A DNA stretch of 36,870 bases from Pseudomonadota bacterium (GCA_034660915.1 JAYEKE010000126.1:1-36870); one strand, 5' to 3'; shown: positions 16,678 through 24,648, counted from the first letter of the stretch. The notes: generated from the letters alone by a model not told the origin. Made by a program: numbers and translations.

Positions 16678-18138
16678 TTACATTATATCGGTCTGGAGAC
16701 CGGGAATTTCTTTGCGGATCAGCTCGCGTGTTTCAGCTGTAAGCACCGACTCTTCAGGCCGTGCCAGAATTTCCCTGGCTTTCTCCGTCGCTCGAACTTG
16801 AAGATTTTTCGCCCCTTCTTCCTCCCAGGTTTCCCGATTGTTTCGATCGCTGAGTTGAGGCTGGTAGTGTTCGCTGCGCATAAATTTACGCGTGTGGCGG
16901 TTGGAAACAAAATGTCCCCCCGGCCCGACTTTTTTGAACACCTCAAAGGCCAGGGTTTCCTCATTGACGGTGATTCCCTCCACCGCCCGCATCACCATGC
17001 CGATTATTTCGTTATCTATCACCAGCTTATCATACGAAGCCGTCATGCAGAATTCCAGGAAACCGGCAGCATCATGAATATAGTTAGCACCGGCCAGAGC
17101 CGCCATTAAACCGGTTAATGCTGATTCATAGCCGGACTGGGAATCGTTGACTTTGGCATCAGACATGCCGGCGGTAGAATATAACGGAAGGTTGTAGAAG
17201 TGTGCCATCTGAGCTGAAGCAGCATTCATTAAACCCATTTCAATCGCGCCTGACAAATATTTCATGTCGCGAAGATCGCTGATCGTAGATATGCATCCAT
17301 ATAACACCGGCGTTCCCGGATTTATCAGTTGGGTGAGCATAATCATGCTCAGGGTATCCACGGTCTGGACTACCAGATTGCCAGCCAGCGTAATGGGCGC
17401 CGTCGAACCGCAAAGTGGTTCTGCCGGTACAACCACGGGTATTCCCTGCCTGGCAACCTCTATAGCTAAGCGACCATAGCTTTCATCAAGCATAAACGGA
17501 CTGATATTGCAGGTTACCATGGAAATGAATGGACGCTGTCTGAGCTTTTCCGGGGAACCGGCGATTATCTCCGCCATTTTAATCACATTTCTAATCCCTT
17601 CCAAAGTGTAAACCCCGCCCATTATATGCTTACGGGTCTTGTTCAAGGCGGCACCGAACCGGTTCACATCAACCCTTTCAACCGGCAGATCGTTGGGGTA
17701 TACATTGAGCATGTAAAAGTGTATATTGTCCAAACTATCCACCATCCGGGCCATATTCTTGATGTCTTCAAGCTTTGACCGTCGGGCGGTTTCATCTCCG
17801 GGTTCCAGGACATTAAGGGCGGTACCTCCGGTTCCCATATAAACCTTATTGCCGCCGATTTCACAATCCAGTAGGCCGCTGTCATCCCGGCCGCAAAGAT
17901 TAACCACGGAAGGTGCCGGTTTGATCAGTTCCATAACCAGCTCGGGACTGAATCTGACAATTTTGGTTTCCTCGTCAACGGTAGCGCCAGCCTTTTTAAA
18001 CAGCTCCCGGGCTTCCGTAAATTTCACCTGTATGCCAACCTCAGAAAAGATTTTAAGGCTTGTTTGATGTATTTTTTCCACATCGCCATCGCTTAGCGGC
18101 TTATACTGACCGCCGTTTAACCCCTTTCGGACATTCAT
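16678..18138 (-). CDS. MttB-family corrinoid-dependent methyltransferase 2 (non-pyrrolysine)
   Basis: The second MttB-type protein (486 residues) has the same family layout: LSDGDVEKIHQTSLKIFSEV near the N-terminus, YMGTGGTALNVLEPG, STAGMSDAKVNDSQ in the central part, and the C-terminal LIRKEIPGLQ. It aligns with MttB-like 1 in order of motifs but differs clearly in sequence, so the two probably have different substrates or subunit roles. No amber codon interrupts the frame. The ATG is preceded by AAAGGGAA and overlaps the stop of the activation protein (ATGA). It is the first methyltransferase of the operon. Confidence 0.88.
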   Translation of the reverse strand: MNVRKGLNGGQYKPLSDGDVEKIHQTSLKIFSEVGIQVKFTEARELFKKAGATVDEETKIVRFSPELVMELIKPAPSVVNLCGRDDSGLLDCEIGGNKVYMGTGGTALNVLEPGDETARRSKLEDIKNMARMVDSLDNIHFYMLNVYPNDLPVERVDVNRFGAALNKTRKHIMGGVYTLEGIRNVIKMAEIIAGSPEKLRQRPFISMVTCNISPFMLDESYGRLAIEVARQGIPVVVPAEPLCGSTAPITLAGNLVVQTVDTLSMIMLTQLINPGTPVLYGCISTISDLRDMKYLSGAIEMGLMNAASAQMAHFYNLPLYSTAGMSDAKVNDSQSGYESALTGLMAALAGANYIHDAAGFLEFCMTASYDKLVIDNEIIGMVMRAVEGITVNEETLAFEVFKKVGPGGHFVSNRHTRKFMRSEHYQPQLSDRNNRETWEEEGAKNLQVRATEKAREILARPEESVLTAETRELIRKEIPGLQTDIM

Positions 18139-18839
18139 ATTTTTTCCCTTTCTCTCTCTGGTTCTCTCTCAGGAGCCCTTCTTGCCGGACAATCCGTCTT
18201 GTTGCAGTCCCAGCAAGGACTGTAAAGTATCTTGCTGTTTTTGGTGTCAGACTGGATGCCAAATACACCCGAAATAGACTTACGGGGAGTCATCAGACAT
18301 GAATCGTTCAGCTCAACATCAACATCCTGAGAGTCTAATAATTTAAATAGTTTTTTCTGTTCTATAAGAGGCCAGTCACAATATCCCGGACTGAAACACA
18401 CGGTTAGCTGTTTGTTTTGGTTTTTATATTCATCATTAAGGCGATGACGAAACGTGGACACCATATTATCGACAGCCACGGATGCCATGGCGTCTAAGAT
18501 ATATGCTTCCGCCATGCGCTTTCTGCTCATGAGTCGCTCGATTTCGCCTTCGACACCATCTCCCAAAGTGGCAATATAGCAGGTAATATCATCAGAGTTT
18601 TTTAATATTTCCGAGAGCTTGGGACTTTTAAATTCCAGCCCGTCTTCAAGATGAACGGTTCCCTTCTCCACCGAATCGACCCCCACGTTCTGATGGAACA
18701 GAGAAGGTTTGACAAATTCTTCAAATACCGTTTGCAGTTTTTCTACTTTTAACCTGGTGGAACGGGAAATATTGCTGTATTCATCACCACCCAGGCGTCT
18801 GGCCAGCCCATCTTTTTCTATGATCGGGATAATTTTCAC
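18135..18839 (-). CDS. Corrinoid activation protein (MetH activation-domain family)
   Basis: This 234-residue protein resembles the reactivation domain of B12-dependent methionine synthase: ITCYIATLGDGVEGEI, a helical stretch AYILDAMASVAVDNM, and the signature FSPGYCDWPLIEQKKLF with the downstream LNDSCLMTPRKSISGVFG. It probably helps reduce inactive Co(II) corrinoid back to Co(I). The C-terminus has CWDCNKTDCPARR, a cysteine cluster that could bind iron-sulfur or metal, followed by a repetitive Glu/Arg tail. The start is GTG at 18839; the frame is open further upstream to a TGA near 18910 without an ATG, so a longer product cannot be excluded. It opens the corrinoid operon and overlaps MttB-like 2 by 4 bases. 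Confidence 0.85.
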   Translation of the reverse strand: MKIIPIIEKDGLARRLGGDEYSNISRSTRLKVEKLQTVFEEFVKPSLFHQNVGVDSVEKGTVHLEDGLEFKSPKLSEILKNSDDITCYIATLGDGVEGEIERLMSRKRMAEAYILDAMASVAVDNMVSTFRHRLNDEYKNQNKQLTVCFSPGYCDWPLIEQKKLFKLLDSQDVDVELNDSCLMTPRKSISGVFGIQSDTKNSKILYSPCWDCNKTDCPARRAPEREPEREREKI

Positions 18840-19033
18840 TTTAAGATTGTCTTGTATCAGCAGTTTTTTCCGCAGAGAAGCAAAATTTGTTTCGTATGGA
18901 AAAGATTCTCAGCCTAAATTATTTTAACTGAAACTAACATAAGCAGGTTTTTTTGTAAAGGATTTTTTATAAATTCAGGGGGCAAGAGCTAAAGGCAGTC
19001 TCAGCAATCAAGGAGAAAACAAAACATGTAGTG

Positions 19034-19525
19034 CTACTTAACTTCCAGATCCCGGACATCAAGCATGTCGGTCAGCATGTTCAGGGAATGTGCGATCTGC
19101 TTTTTTTTGCTGTTTTCAGTTTGCTTTAAACCGTCTATGATTTTTTGCTGGATAGGGGGTGGGGCATTTTTGGCCAACTTCTCTCCGGTTTCAGTAAGCT
19201 GAATGATAATCACGCGGCGATCAGGAGAGTCTCGCAACCGCTTAACATGACCTTTTTTTTCCAGGCGGTCGACAACTCCGGTGACAGTGCTGGATTTGAC
19301 CATCATATGGTTGGCGATTTTAGATGGAGGCAAAGGGCCATGCTCATAAAGGGTTGAAATACAGTTGAGCTGGGCCGCGCTTAGCTGAAATTTTTTATTT
19401 AATTCCTTGGTATAAAGCCCATTCGCCTGAATGAGCCTGCGGATTGAAAAGATGATCTGCTTGGTATAGTCAGACGGGCATTTGTTATTTGCAGTATTAA
19501 GACTGCCACTATTGTCTGTTGGCAT
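19034..19525 (-). CDS. MarR-family transcriptional regulator
   Basis: The product (163 residues from the ATG at 19525) has the winged-helix layout of MarR: a helical dimerisation arm, LSAAQLNCISTLYEHGPLPP, recognition helix KSSTVTGVVDRLEKKGHV, and the wing RDSPDRRVIIIQLTETG. I choose ATG 19525 with AGGAAC upstream over the TTG at 19555. It is on the same strand as the corrinoid operon, 194 bases upstream of the activation gene, so it may be transcribed with it or control it. MarR proteins usually bind a palindrome at their own promoter and release it on ligand binding; a candidate is at 19598-19609. The ligand may be the methylated substrate, which is inference. Confidence 0.9.
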   Translation of the reverse strand: MPTDNSGSLNTANNKCPSDYTKQIIFSIRRLIQANGLYTKELNKKFQLSAAQLNCISTLYEHGPLPPSKIANHMMVKSSTVTGVVDRLEKKGHVKRLRDSPDRRVIIIQLTETGEKLAKNAPPPIQQKIIDGLKQTENSKKKQIAHSLNMLTDMLDVRDLEVK

Positions 19526-19533
19526 TTTATTTT

Positions 19534-19539
19534 GTTCCT
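19534..19539 (-). promoter_or_regulatory. Ribosome binding site deciding the MarR start
   Basis: AGGAAC on the minus strand, about 8 bases before ATG 19525; no comparable site precedes the TTG at 19555. Confidence 0.45.
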
Positions 19540-19597
19540 GCTGAAAATTTCTCAATCCATATAATTCATTACTGCAAATAAATCAATAAATCAATAA

Positions 19598-19620
19598 AAT
19601 TCTAGAATTCCGGCATTATA
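19598..19620 (-). promoter_or_regulatory. Candidate MarR promoter with palindromic operator
   Basis: A perfect 12-base palindrome AATTCTAGAATT lies at 19598-19609, and on the minus strand a TATAAT -10 box lies just upstream of it at 19615-19620. A protein bound there would cover the start site of the MarR transcript, as in typical MarR autorepression. No good -35 box is visible. Direct repeats of the form AAATCAAT lie next to it (about 19580-19597). Confidence 0.4.
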
Positions 19621-20240
19621 GCTTATCCCTTCTATCGTCATCGGTTTATTTGGCTTGTCAGTAACAATCTTTCTCCACCGCTATTTTTTTTCAGCAATTA
19701 TATCCCAGCTTGCTGATTTCCGCCCTGTCACTGGCTTTTCTGGTCCTGCCATACCTACTCAGGTCTACCCAGGGGGCGCTGGAAGATGTCCCCCTTGATA
19801 TACGCCTCAGTGCGCCGGCAATGGGAGCCAGCCACCTGCAGAATATTTTCATGGTTCTTCTGCCCCGTTCACTGACCGGCATCAAGGATAAAAAAGAGGT
19901 AAATGAAAGGATTGAAAAAGCATTGCGGCAGGCTTTTTTATGGGACGAGGTTTGTGACCGGCTGGATCACGATGCCGGAAACCTCTCCGGCGGTCAGCAG
20001 CAGCGACTCTGCATTGCCAGGGCTTTGATTCTGGAACCGGAAATTCTCTTGCTCGACGAACCCACATCTTCCCTTGACGCTGAGGCCGGCGAAGTCATTG
20101 AAAAGCTGCTGATCAGCTTGAAAAAAACCTGTACCCTGCTGGTTGTATCTCTCTACCGGGAGCAGGTTCAACTAATTGCCGACCGGATTCTCATGCTGGA
20201 AAATAGGCGACTGATTATTGCTGCTTACAATCCACCATAG
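19610..20240 (+). pseudogene. Remnant of phosphate ABC transporter genes (pstA-pstB deletion fusion)
   Basis: Two parts of different genes are joined here. From about 19622 one frame reads [19 protein letters not shown], the conserved PstA permease phrase; near 19690-19700 the frame shifts and continues as [20 protein letters not shown] and [20 protein letters not shown], again PstA-like. At about 19875 the sequence changes without a stop into the C-terminal half of a PstB-type ATPase: [33 protein letters not shown] and the D-loop, but no Walker A. So the permease start, its end, and the ATPase N-terminus are all missing. An internal deletion plus a frameshift explains this best. The longest open part is 19710-20240 with a TTG start. 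It is most likely non-functional. Confidence 0.7.
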
Positions 20241-20290
20241 CCGGCAAACTTAATTCAGTCAACCAGGTCAGCAATCGTAAAATTTGTACA

Positions 20291-20305
20291 GGAGGAAAAA
20301 ACATG
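20291..20305 (+). other. Orphan ribosome binding site and start codon before the palindromic element
   Basis: GGAGG at 20291-20295 precedes an ATG at 20303 at good spacing, but the reading frame then runs into the palindromic element and ends at 20527 with an Arg-rich sequence made of hairpin DNA. The signal could be the start of an old gene that the element interrupted, or a chance match. Confidence 0.3.
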
Positions 20306-20411
20306 TTAAACAATAATTCTCAACTTTCTAAGTTGCTCTTTAAAAACAGCGAAAGAAATCTCCAGGGGATGTTCCGGCATGGCTCTCGCTCATTCTCGCC
20401 GGCCGTCCATG

Positions 20412-20442
20412 GCCTGCCTGTGCGTGCCGCACGCAGACAGGC
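20412..20442. repeat. Internal hairpin A of the palindromic element
   Basis: GCCTGCCTGTGCGTGC pairs imperfectly with GCACGCAGACAGGC. The outer parts, GCCTGCCTG and CAGACAGGC, recur in hairpin C. Confidence 0.6.
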
Positions 20443-20457
20443 CGGCTTCCGAGGCGT

Positions 20458-20492
20458 CCGCCGCGAATCCCGTCGTGTGATTCGTTCGGCGG
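20458..20492. repeat. Internal hairpin B of the palindromic element
   Basis: CCGCCGCGAATC pairs with GATTCGTTCGGCGG across a short loop, with small bulges. Confidence 0.5.
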
Positions 20493-20500
20493 CCAATACC

Positions 20501-20522
20501 GCCTGCCTGTCGGCAGACAGGC
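20501..20522. repeat. Internal hairpin C of the palindromic element
   Basis: GCCTGCCTG pairs with CAGACAGGC around a TCGG loop. The same arms occur in hairpin A, 80 bases away. Confidence 0.6.
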
Positions 20523-20650
20523 TATGAACCAAGCCCGAACATCCTGCTAATATGTCCCTGGCAATGCAAGTCAGAAAGTTGAGAACAATTGATTATTACC
20601 CCAACAGCCTAACCAAATTATCGGCAAAGGAAATTTTTTCCCCGGTCCAG

Positions 20651-22996
20651 ATGGAAACCATCCAGATAAAAATAGAACGAATCACCTACGCTAACCAGGA
20701 AACCGGTTATGTGGTCCTGCGCGGCATTCTGAAAAACCGCCAGGTAACCGCCGTCGGCATTATCCCGGAAGTTGTTACCGGAGCCAATCTGACTGGAACC
20801 GAGTACCAGTTCCAGGGAGGTTGGCAGCGAAGCAAATACGGCTACCAGTTCGTTTTTGACCAGGCCACGTTGCTCACCAATCGCCTTTATTATTTTCTTG
20901 CCAAGGTGGTGAAAGGCCTGGGGGAGAAAACGTCACGACGGCTGATCGACCATTATGGCGAAAGTCAGCTGATTGAAATTATTGAGAAAACACCGGAAAG
21001 GCTGCTGGAATTCAAGGGCATAAAAGAAAAAAAACTGGCAAAGATAAAAACTTCCTGGGAAAAACAGAAGGATATCCGGGAACTGGCCACCTACCTGCTG
21101 CCATATGGCATCACCCCCAACCTGATCGTCAGAATTTACAATCATTTTGAGAATGACGCGGTCAAAAAAATCCAGGAAAACCCCTACCTGCTCACTGAAA
21201 TCAGGGGAATCGGCTTTAAAACCGCCGACGATATTGCATCACGGCTGGGAATACCATACGATTCGACCTTCAGAATCCAGGCCGCCGTCATTCACCTGCT
21301 CATGGAGGCCGGTGAAAACGACGGCCACACCTACCTGCCGGCTGCTGAGCTGCAAAAAAAGGTAATGGAGCTTTTGAATACTGAAGAACAACCACAGCTC
21401 AGCCCGCCGGCAATCCAAGACACCTTTGACCAGATGTGCACGGCCGACCAATTGCTTCTGACCGGCGGCAGCCAGGAAAATTCAATCATCAATTTCACTG
21501 ATCAACAACCCCAACAACAGGCAATTGAGCTGAAAGCCTGCCTGCCGGCCTATAAGTTCATGGAAGATCGGCTGCTGAATATTTTTCGGGAGAAATCAGG
21601 GGAAAATTTTCCCCCGCTGGCCCTGCAATCCCGGGTGGAATCGTTTATCAGCCGGTCTGAAAAAAATCTGGATATCAGTTTTTCACCCCAGCAGCGGGAA
21701 ATTCTTGCACGGATCGGCACCGGTCACCAGCGGCTGTACGCCCTTTCCGGCTATGCCGGCACCGGAAAATCCACCATCTCCAAGGCTATTCTGGAACTTT
21801 TGGCTGAGCTGTTCTGCCGGCGGGAAGAAATGGTCTGCTGCGCTTTCACCGGCATGGCCTCGTCCAGAATCAGGAAACTGACCGGCTTTCCAGCGTTTAC
21901 CATCCATACGCTGCTGAAGTATAAAGGTGAAAATAATTTTGAATATAATGCCGAAAACCCCCTGCCCTACAAGGTCGTCCTCCTCGATGAAGCCGGCATG
22001 GTCAATCTCCAGCTTTTCTACCGCCTGGTACTGGCAATAGATAAGGAAACCCTGTTGATCCTGGTCGGTGATCCAGCTCAGCTGCCGCCCATCGGCGCCG
22101 GCAATATTTTCGGGGACCTGCTGAGCAAACCGTTCCTGAGCCATATATCCCTGACCCAGATTTACCGCCAGGACGCCGAAAGCGTGCTGGTTTATTTTGC
22201 CAACATCATCCGCACCGGCAAAATGCCGCCGGAGTATGAGAAAACATACCGGGATTTTTCTTTTACCAGCCAGGATATTCCCAACTATTTCGCGCTGCGC
22301 AAGAGTTTATCAGAACAGGAGATGAAACAGGTCCGGGAAGAAAATAATGAAAAAATTCAACAAAAAATCCTTGAGCTGGCCCGCAAGGCAACCCATAAGC
22401 TGGAACATCCCGCCTGGGACTTCCAGGTTCTGACCCCGTTGAGAAAAGGCCTTTTGGGAACCGAAGCCCTCAATATCGCCCTGCAGGATATTTTCAACCG
22501 CCATGGACAGAATCCGATATCACGTTACGGGGCGATATTTCGTGAAGGCGACAAGGTCGTGCACCTGCAGAACAAGGATATGGATACCGCACCCTACTCC
22601 CCCAGCCTGCTGAGCCGGCCACATATCAACTTCACCACCAGGCGGATTTTCAATGGCAACGTCGGTATCATCAGAAAGATCGATCACGATAACGAGGTTT
22701 TTTATGTTCTTTATCCTGATTACAGTGTTGTGCGCTATAATTTTGACCACATCCGTGACATCATTGATATCGCCTACTGTCTGACGGTACATAAATCACA
22801 GGGAAGCCAGTATAAATATGTGGCCATCCCCCTGACCAACAGCCATTTTATCATGCTCAACAACCGCTGGTTCTATACCGCCATTACCAGGGCTGAAAAG
22901 AAAGTCTACCTTATCGGCCAGAAATACGCTTTCAATCGGGCCTGTACCAATATTGAAGCTGCTGAACGATACACGTTTATGGGCCTTCCCGATTGA
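20651..22996 (+). CDS. recD2: RecD2-type ATP-dependent DNA helicase
   Basis: A superfamily 1B helicase of 781 residues from ATG 20651. The N-terminus METIQIKIERITYANQETGY is the usual RecD2 opening; then come tandem helix-hairpin-helix repeats (GLGEKTSRRLIDHYG, FKGIKEKKLAKIK, IRGIGFKTADDIA), the Walker A motif GYAGTGKST, the Walker B LLDEAGMVN, VGDPAQLPPIGAGN, and motif VI region LTVHKSQGSQYKY with TAITRAEKKVYLIG. RecD2 unwinds DNA 5'-3' in repair without RecBC. The frame is open upstream to 20552, but that extension runs through the right end of the palindromic element and is not family sequence. No strong ribosome binding site is seen near 20651, so expression may be affected by the element. 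Confidence 0.93.
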   Translation: METIQIKIERITYANQETGYVVLRGILKNRQVTAVGIIPEVVTGANLTGTEYQFQGGWQRSKYGYQFVFDQATLLTNRLYYFLAKVVKGLGEKTSRRLIDHYGESQLIEIIEKTPERLLEFKGIKEKKLAKIKTSWEKQKDIRELATYLLPYGITPNLIVRIYNHFENDAVKKIQENPYLLTEIRGIGFKTADDIASRLGIPYDSTFRIQAAVIHLLMEAGENDGHTYLPAAELQKKVMELLNTEEQPQLSPPAIQDTFDQMCTADQLLLTGGSQENSIINFTDQQPQQQAIELKACLPAYKFMEDRLLNIFREKSGENFPPLALQSRVESFISRSEKNLDISFSPQQREILARIGTGHQRLYALSGYAGTGKSTISKAILELLAELFCRREEMVCCAFTGMASSRIRKLTGFPAFTIHTLLKYKGENNFEYNAENPLPYKVVLLDEAGMVNLQLFYRLVLAIDKETLLILVGDPAQLPPIGAGNIFGDLLSKPFLSHISLTQIYRQDAESVLVYFANIIRTGKMPPEYEKTYRDFSFTSQDIPNYFALRKSLSEQEMKQVREENNEKIQQKILELARKATHKLEHPAWDFQVLTPLRKGLLGTEALNIALQDIFNRHGQNPISRYGAIFREGDKVVHLQNKDMDTAPYSPSLLSRPHINFTTRRIFNGNVGIIRKIDHDNEVFYVLYPDYSVVRYNFDHIRDIIDIAYCLTVHKSQGSQYKYVAIPLTNSHFIMLNNRWFYTAITRAEKKVYLIGQKYAFNRACTNIEAAERYTFMGLPD

Positions 22997-23108
22997 TATT
23001 TTTCGACCACTATGTAGATTTTATCTCTTGCCATTTAGTTGAAATAATGATAGTGAAGTCATCCCTGAAAACAAAGACAATACACACTGACAGTAACGGT
23101 ATATACCC

Positions 23109-23696
23109 ATGAAATTATTCAATGATTCCTTGCGCTTCGGCTTTATTCTCCTGTGTTGTACCGCCATTATCGGCTTGGCTTCCTGCAATAAGGAAGAAGC
23201 CAAAAATCCGGTTCCGGAACAGAAAACCGCCGCGGCAACCAAACCGTCATCACCATGCCCGGCGGGCGGAGATAAGGACGGTCAACATCTTGGCAGCCTG
23301 GCTACCCAAACCAATCCCCACGCCGGCGAAAAACGCTCCCACGCGGTTGTAGTTCCGGAAATGGTGGAAAAAACCTGGGAAAGTGTCAGCATCAAAATAA
23401 CCGACAAGCAGAGTAAGACTGATGAGCTGGTGACGATCAAAATTGGTGACACCTACAAAATTCCCAACTCATCGCTCAGCATCATGGTGCTGCATTTTCT
23501 GCCTGATTTTGCCATGAACTCATTCGGGATGACTTCAAATTCCAACAACCCCGACAATCCGGCAGTAAATTTCGAGGTTATTGAAAACGACAAGAAAATT
23601 TTTACCGGCTGGCTGTTCAGTAAATTCCCTGAGGTGCATACTTTCAATCATGAACGCTACGCTTTCAAACTGGACGGATGGCAACAGAAACAGTAA
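23109..23696 (+). CDS. DUF2155-domain lipoprotein
   Basis: The 195-residue protein has a lipobox LASC (Cys near residue 26) after a signal peptide, a Pro/Lys-rich linker, and a C-terminal DUF2155-type beta domain from about residue 92: SIKITDKQSKTDELVTIKIG, LSIMVLHFLPDF, and GWLFSKFPEVHTFNHERYAF. DUF2155 proteins are envelope proteins of unknown function in proteobacteria. The gene stands alone between recD2 and the tRNA gene, with only a weak ribosome binding site. It probably works in the periplasm. Confidence 0.82.
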   Translation: MKLFNDSLRFGFILLCCTAIIGLASCNKEEAKNPVPEQKTAAATKPSSPCPAGGDKDGQHLGSLATQTNPHAGEKRSHAVVVPEMVEKTWESVSIKITDKQSKTDELVTIKIGDTYKIPNSSLSIMVLHFLPDFAMNSFGMTSNSNNPDNPAVNFEVIENDKKIFTGWLFSKFPEVHTFNHERYAFKLDGWQQKQ

Positions 23697-23720
23697 TTAT
23701 TTTCCAAGACAATCAAAATT

Positions 23721-23797
<77 letters not shown>

Positions 23798-23805
23798 GTA
23801 GAATC

Positions 23806-23838
23806 AAGGGGTTAGGCTTAATTGCCCAACCCCTTTTT
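23806..23838 (+). terminator. Rho-independent terminator after tRNA-Arg
   Basis: AAGGGGTTAGGC pairs with GCCCAACCCCTT across a six-base loop TTAATT (one A/C mismatch), followed by TTTTT. It starts 9 bases after the tRNA. Confidence 0.88.
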
Positions 23839-23964
23839 ATGGCCTTGCTGACTATAAAATCACCAATGATATTACCGGAGTATTTTGTTTATATTTTTTT
23901 AAGGTTATTCCTGTCTGAATATTTAATATTTAGGATGTGACCCTTCACTTCTTTTCTTTTGCCC

Positions 23965-24012
23965 TTGACTTGGCCATTTCAATTGACTATTATATTATTT
24001 ATAGTAAGGAGG
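23965..24012 (+). promoter_or_regulatory. Toxin-antitoxin promoter, operator candidate and ribosome binding site
   Basis: TTGACT (23965-23970) and TATTAT (23988-23993) are separated by exactly 17 bases, a good sigma-70-type promoter. A palindrome with arms ACTAT (23986-23990) and ATAGT (24001-24005) overlaps the -10 box and is a plausible site for Phd-type autorepression. AAGGAGG at 24006-24012 is the ribosome binding site of the antitoxin. Confidence 0.55.
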
Positions 24013-24019
24013 TGACAAC

Positions 24020-24253
24020 ATGAAAACCATGGGGATAAGCAAATTCAAATCGCATGCTTTGAAAATTCTGGATCAAGTCGCTAAAACGCAGGAAATTATT
24101 GTTATAACAAAACGCGGGAAACCATTAGCGCAAATAACGCCTTACCGCCATACTGACATAAACCCCAAACCGGGCAAACTTTCTGGTGCTCTTGTTTTTG
24201 AAAAAGACATCATTTCACCTCTGGGTGAAGAAATGTGGGAAGCCTGCAAATGA
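24020..24253 (+). CDS. Phd/YefM-family antitoxin
   Basis: A 77-residue protein with the Phd/YefM N-terminal DNA-binding fold: ISKFKSHALKILDQVAKTQE and IVITKRGKPLAQITPYR. The C-terminus (FEKDIISPLGEEMWEA) should wrap around and block the toxin. It starts 7 bases after AAGGAGG, and its stop overlaps the toxin start as ATGA. Phd proteins usually bind their own promoter as dimers; a palindrome over the -10 box fits this. It is a complete type II antitoxin. Confidence 0.9.
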   Translation: MKTMGISKFKSHALKILDQVAKTQEIIVITKRGKPLAQITPYRHTDINPKPGKLSGALVFEKDIISPLGEEMWEACK

Positions 24254-24648
24254 TATACCTGCTCGATACCCATACCTGGATCTGGTGGAATATGAATCCA
24301 CAAAAGTTATCGCCCAGGGTTAAAGAAATCATTGGCAATGCAAACATGTATGATGAGATGCTTTTATCCGCAATTTCCCCGTGGGAGTTCAGCAAACTTA
24401 TTGAGAAAGAAAGAATCGGCATTTCCTGTAATCCGGCGGATTGGATACATACTGCCCTCAAGATGCCAAAACTGAGGCTGGTTCCCCTCTCCCCCGTTTT
24501 ATCATATCGCTCAACGATACTCCCCCAACCTTTTCATCATGATCCAGTTGATCAAATTATTGTCGCAACGGCACGGGAGGAAAATGCCACCATCCTGACC
24601 AAAGACGAAAGAATTCTTGCTTATGAAAATGTTCGAAGTCTCTGGTAA
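24250..24648 (+). CDS. PIN-domain toxin (VapC-type ribonuclease)
   Basis: The 132-residue product from ATG 24250 has the PIN acidic residues in place: Asp6 in YLLDTHTWIWW, Glu46 in SPWEFSK, Asp101 in HDPVDQIIVATA and Asp119 in TKDERIL. Such proteins cut tRNA or rRNA with Mg2+. The start overlaps the antitoxin stop (ATGA), the normal arrangement for these pairs; an in-frame TTG or ATG further upstream would lie in the antitoxin. All catalytic residues are present, so the pair should be active. Confidence 0.92.
   Translation: MIYLLDTHTWIWWNMNPQKLSPRVKEIIGNANMYDEMLLSAISPWEFSKLIEKERIGISCNPADWIHTALKMPKLRLVPLSPVLSYRSTILPQPFHHDPVDQIIVATAREENATILTKDERILAYENVRSLW

Larger units (their letters stand above)
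20311..20590. mobile_element. Palindromic MITE-like element with imperfect terminal inverted repeats
   Basis: The left end (20311-20336) and the reverse complement of the right end (20565-20590) match at 22 of 26 bases, with a common core TTCTCAACTTTCT. Each end also folds on itself (CAACTT/AAGTTG in the left). Inside are further matching pairs: CCAGGG (20362-20367) with CCCTGG (20556-20561) and GGATGTTC (20367-20374) with GAACATCC (20537-20544), plus three internal hairpins. No transposase is encoded, so it would be a non-autonomous element. I saw no second copy in this window and no clear target-site duplication. It lies between the decayed pst genes and recD2. Confidence 0.55.

Noticed and set aside
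14306-18138. Possible pyrrolysine-containing MttB proteins
   Set aside because: Both frames are full length without an amber codon, so no pyrrolysine is needed.
20303-20527. Open frame for a 74-residue Arg-rich protein
   Set aside because: Most of it is hairpin DNA of the palindromic element; the composition follows the repeats and not a protein. Only its start signal is noted.
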